From Bog-950 sp964423405 (GTDB lineage Bacteria > Bacteroidota > Bacteroidia > Chitinophagales > LD1): 64,000 nt of DNA. A model generated the notes under the pieces. It saw only the letters and a list, made by a program, of their open reading frames with translations, did not search any database and was not told the origin of the DNA. Below, in pieces: positions 56,558-64,000 of the stretch. The stretch spans positions 1 to 64,000 of the forward strand of contig CAYREY010000013.1 in the NCBI GenBank assembly GCA_964423405.1, read 5' to 3'. The position numbers and the translations under genes are program-made. Within the stretch, counting starts at the first letter, position 1. Every line of letters starts with the position of its first letter.

Positions 56558-57142
56558 TTACGAAATACGTTTGCGTATACGGCTAAGCGATACCGGCGTA
56601 ACGCCCAGGTACGACGCTATCATATGTTGTGGCACCCGCTCCAGTATCTCGGGCCGTTGTTGCAGCATATTGGTATACCGCTCCTCTGCGCTGTCGAGTA
56701 TAAACGATGAGGCCCGGCGTTGTAACATAATAAAAGCAGTTTCGGCTATTGCTTTAGAAAACAGATTAAACTGTGGGTGTTTTACAATCAACTCTTCTAA
56801 TCGTTGTTTGCTCAGCACCAATAGCTCGCAGTCTTCCAGTGTATCTATAGCCTGACGGCTTGGTACCTGTAGCAAAAAACTTTCGAGCGATGCCACAAAG
56901 TTATTTTCAAACATAAAATTGGCACTTACCTCCTCGCCCTCTTTTTCAAAAAACAAACGGGCTGCGCCTTTATTAATAAAGTAAGCCTCGCGCGATATAT
57001 CGCCCACTGATACGATCCTGAATTTTTTAGGCACAGCTCTGTAAACAAAGCTTTCGGCAAACACATCCCATTCGCGCTGGCTTAGCGGCATCATCCGGCT
57101 TACTACATTATAAAGTTGGTTAAATAGGGGCTCCACTTTCAT
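56558..57142 (-). CDS. Crp/Fnr-family transcriptional regulator
   Basis: 194 residues from ATG 57142 (MKVEPLFNQLYNVV). A longer frame to 57181 would leave only 2 bp to the divergent queA start and is less likely. The cNMP-binding beta-barrel (about 25-115) includes YFINKGAARLFFEKEGEEVSANFMFENNFVASLESFL, and the C-terminal HTH is VPQHMIASYLGVTPVSLSRIRKRIS. No Cys cluster for Fe-S oxygen sensing is visible. Effector and targets unknown. Confidence 0.9.
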   Translation of the reverse strand: MKVEPLFNQLYNVVSRMMPLSQREWDVFAESFVYRAVPKKFRIVSVGDISREAYFINKGAARLFFEKEGEEVSANFMFENNFVASLESFLLQVPSRQAIDTLEDCELLVLSKQRLEELIVKHPQFNLFSKAIAETAFIMLQRRASSFILDSAEERYTNMLQQRPEILERVPQHMIASYLGVTPVSLSRIRKRIS

Positions 57143-57183
57143 AGGGCTTTCAAAATTCTGTTTTACTTTAATGGCATACAAAT

Positions 57184-58425
57184 ATGATACACCCGAAGGA
57201 CTTACAGATAAAAGATTTTACGTACGAGCTACCCGCCGAACTTATAGCACATTACCCGCTTGCCGAACGCGACCTGAGCAAACTACTGGTTTACCGCAAA
57301 GGCAACATAACCGAAGATACCTACAAAAACATAAGCAGTTACATTCCCGAAGGCTCTATGCTGGTATTTAATAATACCCGTGTAATACCTGCGCGCATGT
57401 TTTTTAAAACTGCCACCGGTGCTAAGGTAGAGGTGTTTTGCCTTGAGCCGGCAGAGCAAACCGACCTGGTTGCCGTAATGAGCAGCCGCGGCAGCATACG
57501 GTGGAACTGTATGATAGGCCGCGCCAGTAAATGGAAAGAAAAAGTGCTGCACCATACTACTGAAACGTTTACCCTGAATGCCGAACTGGTTAACCGCACC
57601 AGCGATGCTTTTGTGGTTGAGTTTACCTGGCAGCCGGCTACACTAACCTTTGCCGAAATACTGGATAAAACCGGTATGATGCCCATACCCCCTTATTTAA
57701 AACGCGAGAGCGAAGAGATAGACCTGGCAAGGTACCAAACCGTGTATGCCAAATACGAAGGCTCGGTTGCTGCGCCTACCGCCGGCCTGCACTTTACCAA
57801 TGCTGTTTTTAATGCTTTGCAGGCTAAAAACATATCGCGGGCAGAGGTAACCCTACATGTGGGGGCTGGCACCTTTAAACCCGTTAAAAGCGATACCATG
57901 CAGGGGCACGAAATGCATGCCGAGGTAATAGATATTACTTTAGACACCTTGCGGCAAATAGCTACCGCATTGGCTAACAGAAATACAGGTATTGATAATG
58001 CACCTCAGCTAATTGCAGTAGGTACTACTTCGCTACGCACTATAGAAACATTATACTGGATGGGCGTAAAAGCAAAGCTAAATCCTGGTTACAATATTGA
58101 TGAGCTTGAAATAAAGCAATGGGATGTATATGAACCTGCACTGCACATTAACCTAACAGCAAATGAAGCTATACTGGCCTTGATAAGCTGGTTGCAGCAA
58201 CACAACATGCAACGCATAGTTTGTAAAACGCAGATTATGATAGCCCCATCTTACCAACTAAAAATGGCAACTGCGCTGGTTACTAATTTCCACCAACCCG
58301 ATTCAACCTTGTTGCTGTTAGTAGCCGCTGTGGTTGGCGATAACTGGAAAACAATTTACAACTATGCTCTACGGCATGATTTCCGCTTTCTTAGCTATGG
58401 CGATGGCAGCCTGCTATTTACATAA
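57184..58425 (+). CDS. queA: S-adenosylmethionine:tRNA ribosyltransferase-isomerase
   Basis: 413 residues. QueA signatures: DFTYELPAELIAHYPLAERDLSKLLV, FNNTRVIPAR, GAKVEVFCLEP, KYEGSVAAPTAGLHFT, EVTLHVGAGTFKPV and TNFHQPDSTLLLLVAA. It adds the ribosyl part of SAM to preQ1 in tRNA, the penultimate step of queuosine synthesis. It is longer than the ~350-residue E. coli enzyme, mainly through extra segments in the middle and before the TNFHQP motif. Single gene with a terminator after it. Confidence 0.95.
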   Translation: MIHPKDLQIKDFTYELPAELIAHYPLAERDLSKLLVYRKGNITEDTYKNISSYIPEGSMLVFNNTRVIPARMFFKTATGAKVEVFCLEPAEQTDLVAVMSSRGSIRWNCMIGRASKWKEKVLHHTTETFTLNAELVNRTSDAFVVEFTWQPATLTFAEILDKTGMMPIPPYLKRESEEIDLARYQTVYAKYEGSVAAPTAGLHFTNAVFNALQAKNISRAEVTLHVGAGTFKPVKSDTMQGHEMHAEVIDITLDTLRQIATALANRNTGIDNAPQLIAVGTTSLRTIETLYWMGVKAKLNPGYNIDELEIKQWDVYEPALHINLTANEAILALISWLQQHNMQRIVCKTQIMIAPSYQLKMATALVTNFHQPDSTLLLLVAAVVGDNWKTIYNYALRHDFRFLSYGDGSLLFT

Positions 58426-58470
58426 TAAGTAGCTTATACAGTTAACTGCTATCGCTTTTGCAGCTAAACA

Positions 58471-58502
58471 AAAAAGCCCCGCTCGGTTGAGCGGGGCTTT
58501 TT
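58471..58502. terminator. Bidirectional terminator between queA and the giant adhesin gene
   Basis: AAAAAGCCCCGCTC-GGTT-GAGCGGGGCTTTTT: a perfect 14-bp stem with A and T tracts serving both convergent genes. Confidence 0.93.
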
Positions 58503-58520
58503 ATTGCTTGTTATTTACAA

Positions 58521-61500
58521 TTAGCGCAACAGTGTTACAGCGCCCTGGTCATTTACAAATTTGTACTGGCCCGGGTTGTTCTCATCTGGTGTTTTAACGG
58601 TAATGTAGTAGATATAAGTACCGGCTGGCTGATCCTGGCCCCCGAATTTACCATCCCAAGGTTCGGTGTTGTTGTGTACAGCCTGGCCCCAACGGTTATA
58701 AATTCTAAACTCGGTAACTGTAAGGCCTGTGCTGGCCGAAGTAACAGGTCCGAAGAAATCATTTTTACCATCGCCGTTCGGGCTGAATACGTTAGGCATT
58801 TTCAGCTGTCCGTTAATGATAATAACCACCGAATCTGAAGCGTAGCAACCTGCTACAGCCGACTCGCTAACTGTTACATAATATACAGTATTCTCACTTA
58901 CAGTAGCCTGAGGGTTCTCACAGCTATCGCAGCTTAAGCCGGCAGATGGTGTCCACACATACACAGGAGTGCTTTGGAAGTTGTCGGTAAGCACGTTAAT
59001 CTGGTTGGCTGTGTTAGCCGCAGTAATAATAGTATCTGGTGTAGCATTTACAAACAGTTGCTCAGGTTGATCTACAGTAGCAAATACAGTATCCAAACAG
59101 CCATACTTATTGGTTACTTCTATCAGGTAAGTACCCGCGCCTAAACTATCAAACTGTGTAGAGGTTTGCGCCGCGCCACCATTTAATGAGTAGGTATAAG
59201 GTGCGTTACCCGCAGTAAGCGGTGTAATGGTAATACCACCGTCGTTAAAACCATCGCCGTAGCAAGATGTAGGGCTGGCAGCTACATCAAATGTTTGGTC
59301 AGCAGCCCCTGCTTCTACAAAGAAGAAACCATCTATACAGCAGCCCACTTCATCACACAGGGTAAAGTCGTAGTTGCCGGTAGGTATTCCTGGTATTACA
59401 AATGCAGTATCAGCACCAGTCATAGATATGGTAGAGTCGTAACCCAAAGCAGTTATGGTTAGCTTCATTTCGCCGGTACCGCCTCTTGGAGTCAGTACTT
59501 CGGTGCCAAAACCTAAATCATTACAGTTAGGTTGGTTTACCTGAGAGTTATACGATATAGCTGGCGACTGGCCAATTATAGCGTTGGCAGTAGCAGAGCA
59601 ATCGTTAGCATCGGTAACAGTAACCAATACTATACCAACAGGCAGGTTGCTGATGGTTGGGCCCTGACCGTTATTCGGATTCCACTGGTAGCTGTAGTTA
59701 CCGGTTCCTCCGCTTACCACAGCAGTAGCGCTACCATCGTTATTGCCAAAGCACAACAGCGCAGTAGCATTTACGGTTACATTAAGTGCTGCTGGTTCGG
59801 TAATAGTGTAGATAGCAGTTGCAGTACAACCGCCTGCTTCAGCAGTAACAGTGTAGCTGCCGGCACCTAAACCGGTAATGGTAGATCCGGATTGTGCAGG
59901 GTTAGTGCTCCAGGTATAGGTTACGTTGCCGCCACCGGTAGTAGTAACAGTAATGCTACCATTGTTGGCACCATTACAGGTTACGTTATTAATAATAGGG
60001 TTGCCAAATACTATTGGGCCGCCACCGGTACCGCCTACAGTGTAGCTGGCAGTTACAGAACAGCCATTGGCATCGGTTACAGTTAAGTTATACGCACCTG
60101 GTGTTAACCCGGTTATTGGGTTGCCACTCAAGTTACCACCGTTCCAACTATAGGTGTATGTACCTGTACCACCGGTTACGCTGGCAGTAATAGAGCCACC
60201 CTGACCACAACTTGCATCAACAATGGTTGGGGTACCCAGTGTAAGGGCCGAAGGCTCGGTAATGGTATAAGTAGCCGCAGCGGTACAGCCGGCACCATCA
60301 GTTACTGTTACGTTGTATGTACCGGCAGCAAGGCCATCGGCAGTACTGTCGTTAGCTACGTTAGGGTTCCAGTTGTAGCTAAGCGGTGCTGTAAAGTTAG
60401 TAACCACCAGGTGTATACTACCATTGTTACCACCGTTGCAATTTACATTGGTAACAACAGCCTGGCCGAGTGTTATAGAGTTTGATGGAACGTTGTAAGA
60501 AGCAGAAACACTACACTGGTTGGCATCGGTTACGGTTAATGTTACAGTACCACCAGCTATACTATCGGCAGTTGTACCAGTATCGCCGTTAGACCAGCTG
60601 TAAGTTAAGTTTCCGGTACCACCGGTAGCAGTTACAGTTACTGTGCCGCCCTGTGTACAGGTAGCAGGTGTAATAGTAGGGTTGCCAAGAGTAACGGCGG
60701 TAGGTTCTGTAACTGTGTAAGTGGCAAAAGCTGAACATCCTTGTGTATCAGTAGCCGTAACGCTATACTGACCGGCAGTTAAGCCGCTGGCTGTAGGGCC
60801 GTTTTGTACAGGGTTAGTACTCCAAACGTAGGTTACTGTACCGGTGCCGGTTGCAGTAGCAGTAATGCTACCATTGTTACCACCATTGCAGCTTACATTT
60901 ACAATTGTTGGGTTACCAAATACTACTGCATTAGGTGCAGCATCTACATCGTAGGTAGCGGTTACTGTACAACCGTTAGCATCAGTAACTGTAAGTACAT
61001 AAGTGCCTGCACTAAGGCTATCAATAGAAGATCCAGTTTGTTGATTAGACCAGCTATAAGTTAGTGTGCCTGTACCACCGGTAGCTGTTACGCTGATAGT
61101 ACCACCAACTGTACAGGTAGCATCGGTAATAGTTGGGTTACCCAATATTATAGCTGTAGGTTCAGTAATATCATATGTAGCCGTAGCCGAGCAACCATTT
61201 GCATCGGTAGCTGTTACCGTGTACGTACCAGGGCCCAGGTTGGTTACTGTGCTGCTATCCTGTGTAAGGCCCGACCAATCATAATTAATTGGCGGAGTAG
61301 CCTGACTAACGCTTACAGTTATTGAACCATCAGCCGCACCATTGCAGGTTACATTGGTAATAACCGGCTGGTTAAAGGTAGGGTTAGCAATGGTAAGTGT
61401 AATAGATCCGGTATCGGAAGCTGTACAGCCGTTGGCATCGGTTACAGTTACATCGTAGCTGCCAACACCCACACCGGTAATGGTTTGGGTTAGCTGCCCA

Positions 61501-64000
61501 CCACCCCATGCATAAGTATAACCAGGTGTGCCGCCATTAGCCGAAGCCGTAAGCGATGTAGATATCTGAACCGGTAAACAATTAAATAAAGTAGTATCTG
61601 GTACATTGGCTACTACAGCATCCGGCTCGCCAAGCAGTACTGTGTCAGAGTCGGTACAACCGGTAGAATTGGTTGCTGTAAATACATACGTACCGGCAGG
61701 TATGCCTGTCAGTGAGGTCTGGCCAGCCGGACCCGGAGTCCATCCAAACGATACGATAGTACTTTGCGTTACTTCATACGATGCGTAAACAGCACCATCG
61801 TTGCCACCGTTACAGCTAGGCGCAGTAACCGAATCAATATTTACAAAAACGTTACCTTGTACTGTTACTATTACAGAGTCGCTTACTACTACTGTATCAT
61901 TAGCACAGTTAATATATAACGCATCTACGCGGTATGTTTTAGTACTGTCAGGGCAAACAGTAACGCTGTCATTATTTGCAAGTACAGTATTACCATCATA
62001 CCAAACAATCTCATATGCCGGCGCGCCATCTGGTGTAAAGCGGTAGCCATCGTTAGCAGCTGTCCATACAGTAGAGTTACGTCCCGGTACGGTGTATGCT
62101 ACAGTACCGCTTGCATTCTGTATACCCTCTACAGCCCAGCCACTGTTCCAGCCCAGACATACGTCTTTTTGGCCCAGATAGATATCAATAACGTTAGATG
62201 TTTCGTATAGTACTATTTGCTGTGTTTGCTGGTACTGCTGATTACATATACCGGTAGCCACGCTGTTCGGATCACCAAACATAGGTACGTTAAGCCATGA
62301 CACCACAAAACGACGGCATGGATAAGTACCATCAATTGTATAACGGATCTGGCCCTGGAATGTAGGGTCCATATCATGCCATGCACCCATTATACTGTTC
62401 AACTGATCGGCATACTGGTTAGAAGGAATAGGCACTACATCATACGAGCTACCAGAGTTTGCGTTAGCGGTATTAAATGAAACCAATCCGTTAGAAGCTA
62501 CTACCACCTCGTCGTAGGTTTGACCGAAGAAACAGAAGTTGAATGGAAGAGGAATAACATCAGAGAACACGTCGTCTATATTCACGATAATAGGAGTACC
62601 CTGGTTGTATGGGAACGGATTGTATGCTATTGGAGCACCTGTGTATGAAGTGGTTTGTTTACCCGAAACAACAGAAGCTGTAAGAGTAGTACAGGTTTCG
62701 CCACATGGTATGGTTACATTGTTATCGGTAGAAACAGCAGGACAATCGCCACATGGTGAGTTACCAACAAGGAATGTAGCTGTTACACTACAACCGCTTT
62801 GATCGGTAATAGTAAGATTATAGGTACCCGCACTAACTACGGTAGCTGGGTTGCCGGTTAAGCCGCCCGACCATGTATAAGTAAGGTTAGTACCACCCGA
62901 AACAGTGACAGATATTGAACCATCAGTGCACGATACATCTGTAACGTTAGATGAAGTGATTGCTATAGGAGAGTTAACACCTACGTTGTAGGTAGCAGAA
63001 GCTGTACATCCGTTGGCATCGGTTGCAGTTACAGAATAAGAACCAGAGGCAAGACCGGTTACCGTGTCATTATCTGGTAGGGTAGGCGACCAGTTAAATG
63101 ACACCGGAGGTGTTGCAGATTGTAATGATACAACTATGCCTCCATCATTACCATTGCAACCGGCATTGGTAATTACAGGCGCATTAAAGCTAAGTGAGTT
63201 GTTTTGCCCTACGGTATAGGTTGCAAAATCTGAACAGCCATTAGCATCAGTTACAGTAACGGTGTATTGGCCAGCAGCTAATCCTGTTACAGTATCGTTA
63301 TCAGGCAGGCCGTTTGTCCAGTCGTAAGTAAGCGGTGGTGTAGCATTCGATACAGAAACCACTATACTTCCATCGTTACCACCACATGATGCATCGGTAA
63401 TTACAGGAGGGTTAAAGGTAAAGCCCGGATCTTTTGTGATAGTATATGTTGCGGTTGCGGTACATCCGTTAGCATCAGTTGCGGTAACGTTATATATACC
63501 AGCACCCAGGCCGGTTACAGTATCGTTATCAGGCAAACCACCCGACCAGCTATACGTGATAGGATCGGTAGCACCTAGTACAACTACTACAATACCGCCA
63601 TCGTTGCTGTTGCAACCAGCGTTTCTAATAGTGGCCTGACCAAAAGATATTGGAGAAGCTGCTCCAACGTTGTATGTAGCACTTGCCGTACAACCATTGG
63701 CATCGGTTGCTGTAACGCTATAAGTACCCGCTGTAAGTCCGGTAATAGTATCGTTGTCGGGTTGTGCCGGCGACCAGTTATAAGAAACAGGGTCAGTATC
63801 ACCTATTACATCTACTACTATACTACCGTCGTTGCCTGCACATGTTTCGTTAACAATTACCGGAGTACCTAACGATATAGAAGGGGCGTTACCTACTGTG
63901 TAGCTGGCTGAAGCCGAACAGCCGTTGGCATCGGTTGCAGTTACATTATATGTACCACCGGCTAGCCCGGTAATCGTATCGTTGTTAGGCTGCGCTGGCG
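58521..64000 (-). CDS. Giant SprB-repeat surface adhesin with gliding-motility/T9SS type B C-terminus (5' end beyond window)
   Basis: The frame is open from the stop at 58521 to the right edge, at least 1826 residues. About eighteen SprB-type repeats of 70-80 residues are visible, each with GxYxVTVTDANGC, a TI--A-C-G-NDGSI block and Y-W. Between 61800 and 62750 a different domain interrupts them (PFNFCFFGQTYDEVVVASNG..., GAWHDMDPTFQGQIRY), similar to nidogen-like inserts. The C-terminal ~95 residues (KMPNVFSPNGDGKNDFFGP...EFRIYNRWGQAVH...QPAGTYIYYIT) form a type B sorting domain. It is a secreted surface protein; SprB of Flavobacterium is the moving gliding adhesin. Whether this cell glides is unknown. 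Confidence 0.93.
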   Translation of the reverse strand, partial: PAQPNNDTITGLAGGTYNVTATDANGCSASASYTVGNAPSISLGTPVIVNETCAGNDGSIVVDVIGDTDPVSYNWSPAQPDNDTITGLTAGTYSVTATDANGCTASATYNVGAASPISFGQATIRNAGCNSNDGGIVVVVLGATDPITYSWSGGLPDNDTVTGLGAGIYNVTATDANGCTATATYTITKDPGFTFNPPVITDASCGGNDGSIVVSVSNATPPLTYDWTNGLPDNDTVTGLAAGQYTVTVTDANGCSDFATYTVGQNNSLSFNAPVITNAGCNGNDGGIVVSLQSATPPVSFNWSPTLPDNDTVTGLASGSYSVTATDANGCTASATYNVGVNSPIAITSSNVTDVSCTDGSISVTVSGGTNLTYTWSGGLTGNPATVVSAGTYNLTITDQSGCSVTATFLVGNSPCGDCPAVSTDNNVTIPCGETCTTLTASVVSGKQTTSYTGAPIAYNPFPYNQGTPIIVNIDDVFSDVIPLPFNFCFFGQTYDEVVVASNGLVSFNTANANSGSSYDVVPIPSNQYADQLNSIMGAWHDMDPTFQGQIRYTIDGTYPCRRFVVSWLNVPMFGDPNSVATGICNQQYQQTQQIVLYETSNVIDIYLGQKDVCLGWNSGWAVEGIQNASGTVAYTVPGRNSTVWTAANDGYRFTPDGAPAYEIVWYDGNTVLANNDSVTVCPDSTKTYRVDALYINCANDTVVVSDSVIVTVQGNVFVNIDSVTAPSCNGGNDGAVYASYEVTQSTIVSFGWTPGPAGQTSLTGIPAGTYVFTATNSTGCTDSDTVLLGEPDAVVANVPDTTLFNCLPVQISTSLTASANGGTPGYTYAWGGGQLTQTITGVGVGSYDVTVTDANGCTASDTGSITLTIANPTFNQPVITNVTCNGAADGSITVSVSQATPPINYDWSGLTQDSSTVTNLGPGTYTVTATDANGCSATATYDITEPTAIILGNPTITDATCTVGGTISVTATGGTGTLTYSWSNQQTGSSIDSLSAGTYVLTVTDANGCTVTATYDVDAAPNAVVFGNPTIVNVSCNGGNNGSITATATGTGTVTYVWSTNPVQNGPTASGLTAGQYSVTATDTQGCSAFATYTVTEPTAVTLGNPTITPATCTQGGTVTVTATGGTGNLTYSWSNGDTGTTADSIAGGTVTLTVTDANQCSVSASYNVPSNSITLGQAVVTNVNCNGGNNGSIHLVVTNFTAPLSYNWNPNVANDSTADGLAAGTYNVTVTDGAGCTAAATYTITEPSALTLGTPTIVDASCGQGGSITASVTGGTGTYTYSWNGGNLSGNPITGLTPGAYNLTVTDANGCSVTASYTVGGTGGGPIVFGNPIINNVTCNGANNGSITVTTTGGGNVTYTWSTNPAQSGSTITGLGAGSYTVTAEAGGCTATAIYTITEPAALNVTVNATALLCFGNNDGSATAVVSGGTGNYSYQWNPNNGQGPTISNLPVGIVLVTVTDANDCSATANAIIGQSPAISYNSQVNQPNCNDLGFGTEVLTPRGGTGEMKLTITALGYDSTISMTGADTAFVIPGIPTGNYDFTLCDEVGCCIDGFFFVEAGAADQTFDVAASPTSCYGDGFNDGGITITPLTAGNAPYTYSLNGGAAQTSTQFDSLGAGTYLIEVTNKYGCLDTVFATVDQPEQLFVNATPDTIITAANTANQINVLTDNFQSTPVYVWTPSAGLSCDSCENPQATVSENTVYYVTVSESAVAGCYASDSVVIIINGQLKMPNVFSPNGDGKNDFFGPVTSASTGLTVTEFRIYNRWGQAVHNNTEPWDGKFGGQDQPAGTYIYYITVKTPDENNPGQYKFVNDQGAVTLLR

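Noticed and set aside
59532..63639. Several plus-strand open frames within the giant adhesin gene
   Set aside because: They mirror the Thr/Val/Gly-rich repeats of the minus-strand gene, and none has a start signal or known domain.

Overview
The window looks like a piece of a Bacteroidota chromosome, most likely from the Chitinophagales/Chitinophagaceae side. Evidence: at least six proteins end in type IX secretion (T9SS) type A sorting domains and one giant protein ends in a gliding-motility type B domain. Several families typical of the phylum occur (DUF5777 barrel, LytTR two-component pair, DUF1015, bacterial GGGP synthase), and promoters look like TAnnTTTG/TAnnTTCG rather than TATAAT. A 100-N gap flanked by an exact 55-bp duplication marks it as a draft assembly or MAG scaffold.

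Layout. 1-2.1 kb: aldehyde dehydrogenase and a lipoprotein. 2.2-11.8 kb (minus strand): rpoN, an AsnB-type amidotransferase, then an exopolysaccharide set (GT4 transferase, Wza-like lipoprotein, Wzc-like tyrosine kinase, WecA/MraY-like phosphosugar transferase) and crcB. 11.8-21 kb: asnS behind a probable Asn-codon attenuator, a PAP2-like protein, yidD-rnpA-rpmH, rho, a four-repeat secreted protein, and serS. 21-28.6 kb: a small membrane protein, a T9SS subtilisin, a GbsR/MarR regulator with palindromic operators ahead of a small membrane operon, a T9SS gene wedged between lpxD and a copy of the lpxD 3' end, and lpxD itself. 28.7-40.4 kb: gcvT, DUF1015, a serine hydrolase/LytS/LytTR operon, a redoxin plus heme/copper protein pair, bcp, and a four-gene unit of two CX4CH proteins, YceI and DUF5777.

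40.4-43.2 kb is an AT-rich accessory island. It holds a DUF3644 protein with a HEPN-like motif and a small membrane protein, each followed by a ~130-bp attC-like inverted repeat. The island is bracketed by direct copies of the 3' end and terminator of the preceding core gene, and a RelE-type toxin/antitoxin pair follows. 43.2-58.4 kb returns to housekeeping functions: B12-dependent ribonucleotide reductase, GGGP synthase, rsgA, dtd, PaiB-like, MazG-like, clpP, a metalloprotease, a sulfatase-fold enzyme, a Crp/Fnr regulator and queA. From 58.5 kb to the right edge runs a giant SprB-repeat adhesin, truncated by the window.

Most notable: (i) a 39-codon Asn-rich leader ORF plus terminator ahead of asnS; (ii) two independent loci where accessory genes sit between an intact core gene and a duplicated copy of that gene's 3' end; (iii) rnpA whose only in-frame ATG lies inside rpmH; (iv) matching palindromic operators for the GbsR/MarR regulator; (v) a paired GTGGGTTAACAT motif at two distant intergenic sites. 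No tRNA or rRNA gene, CRISPR array, insertion sequence or integrase was recognised.
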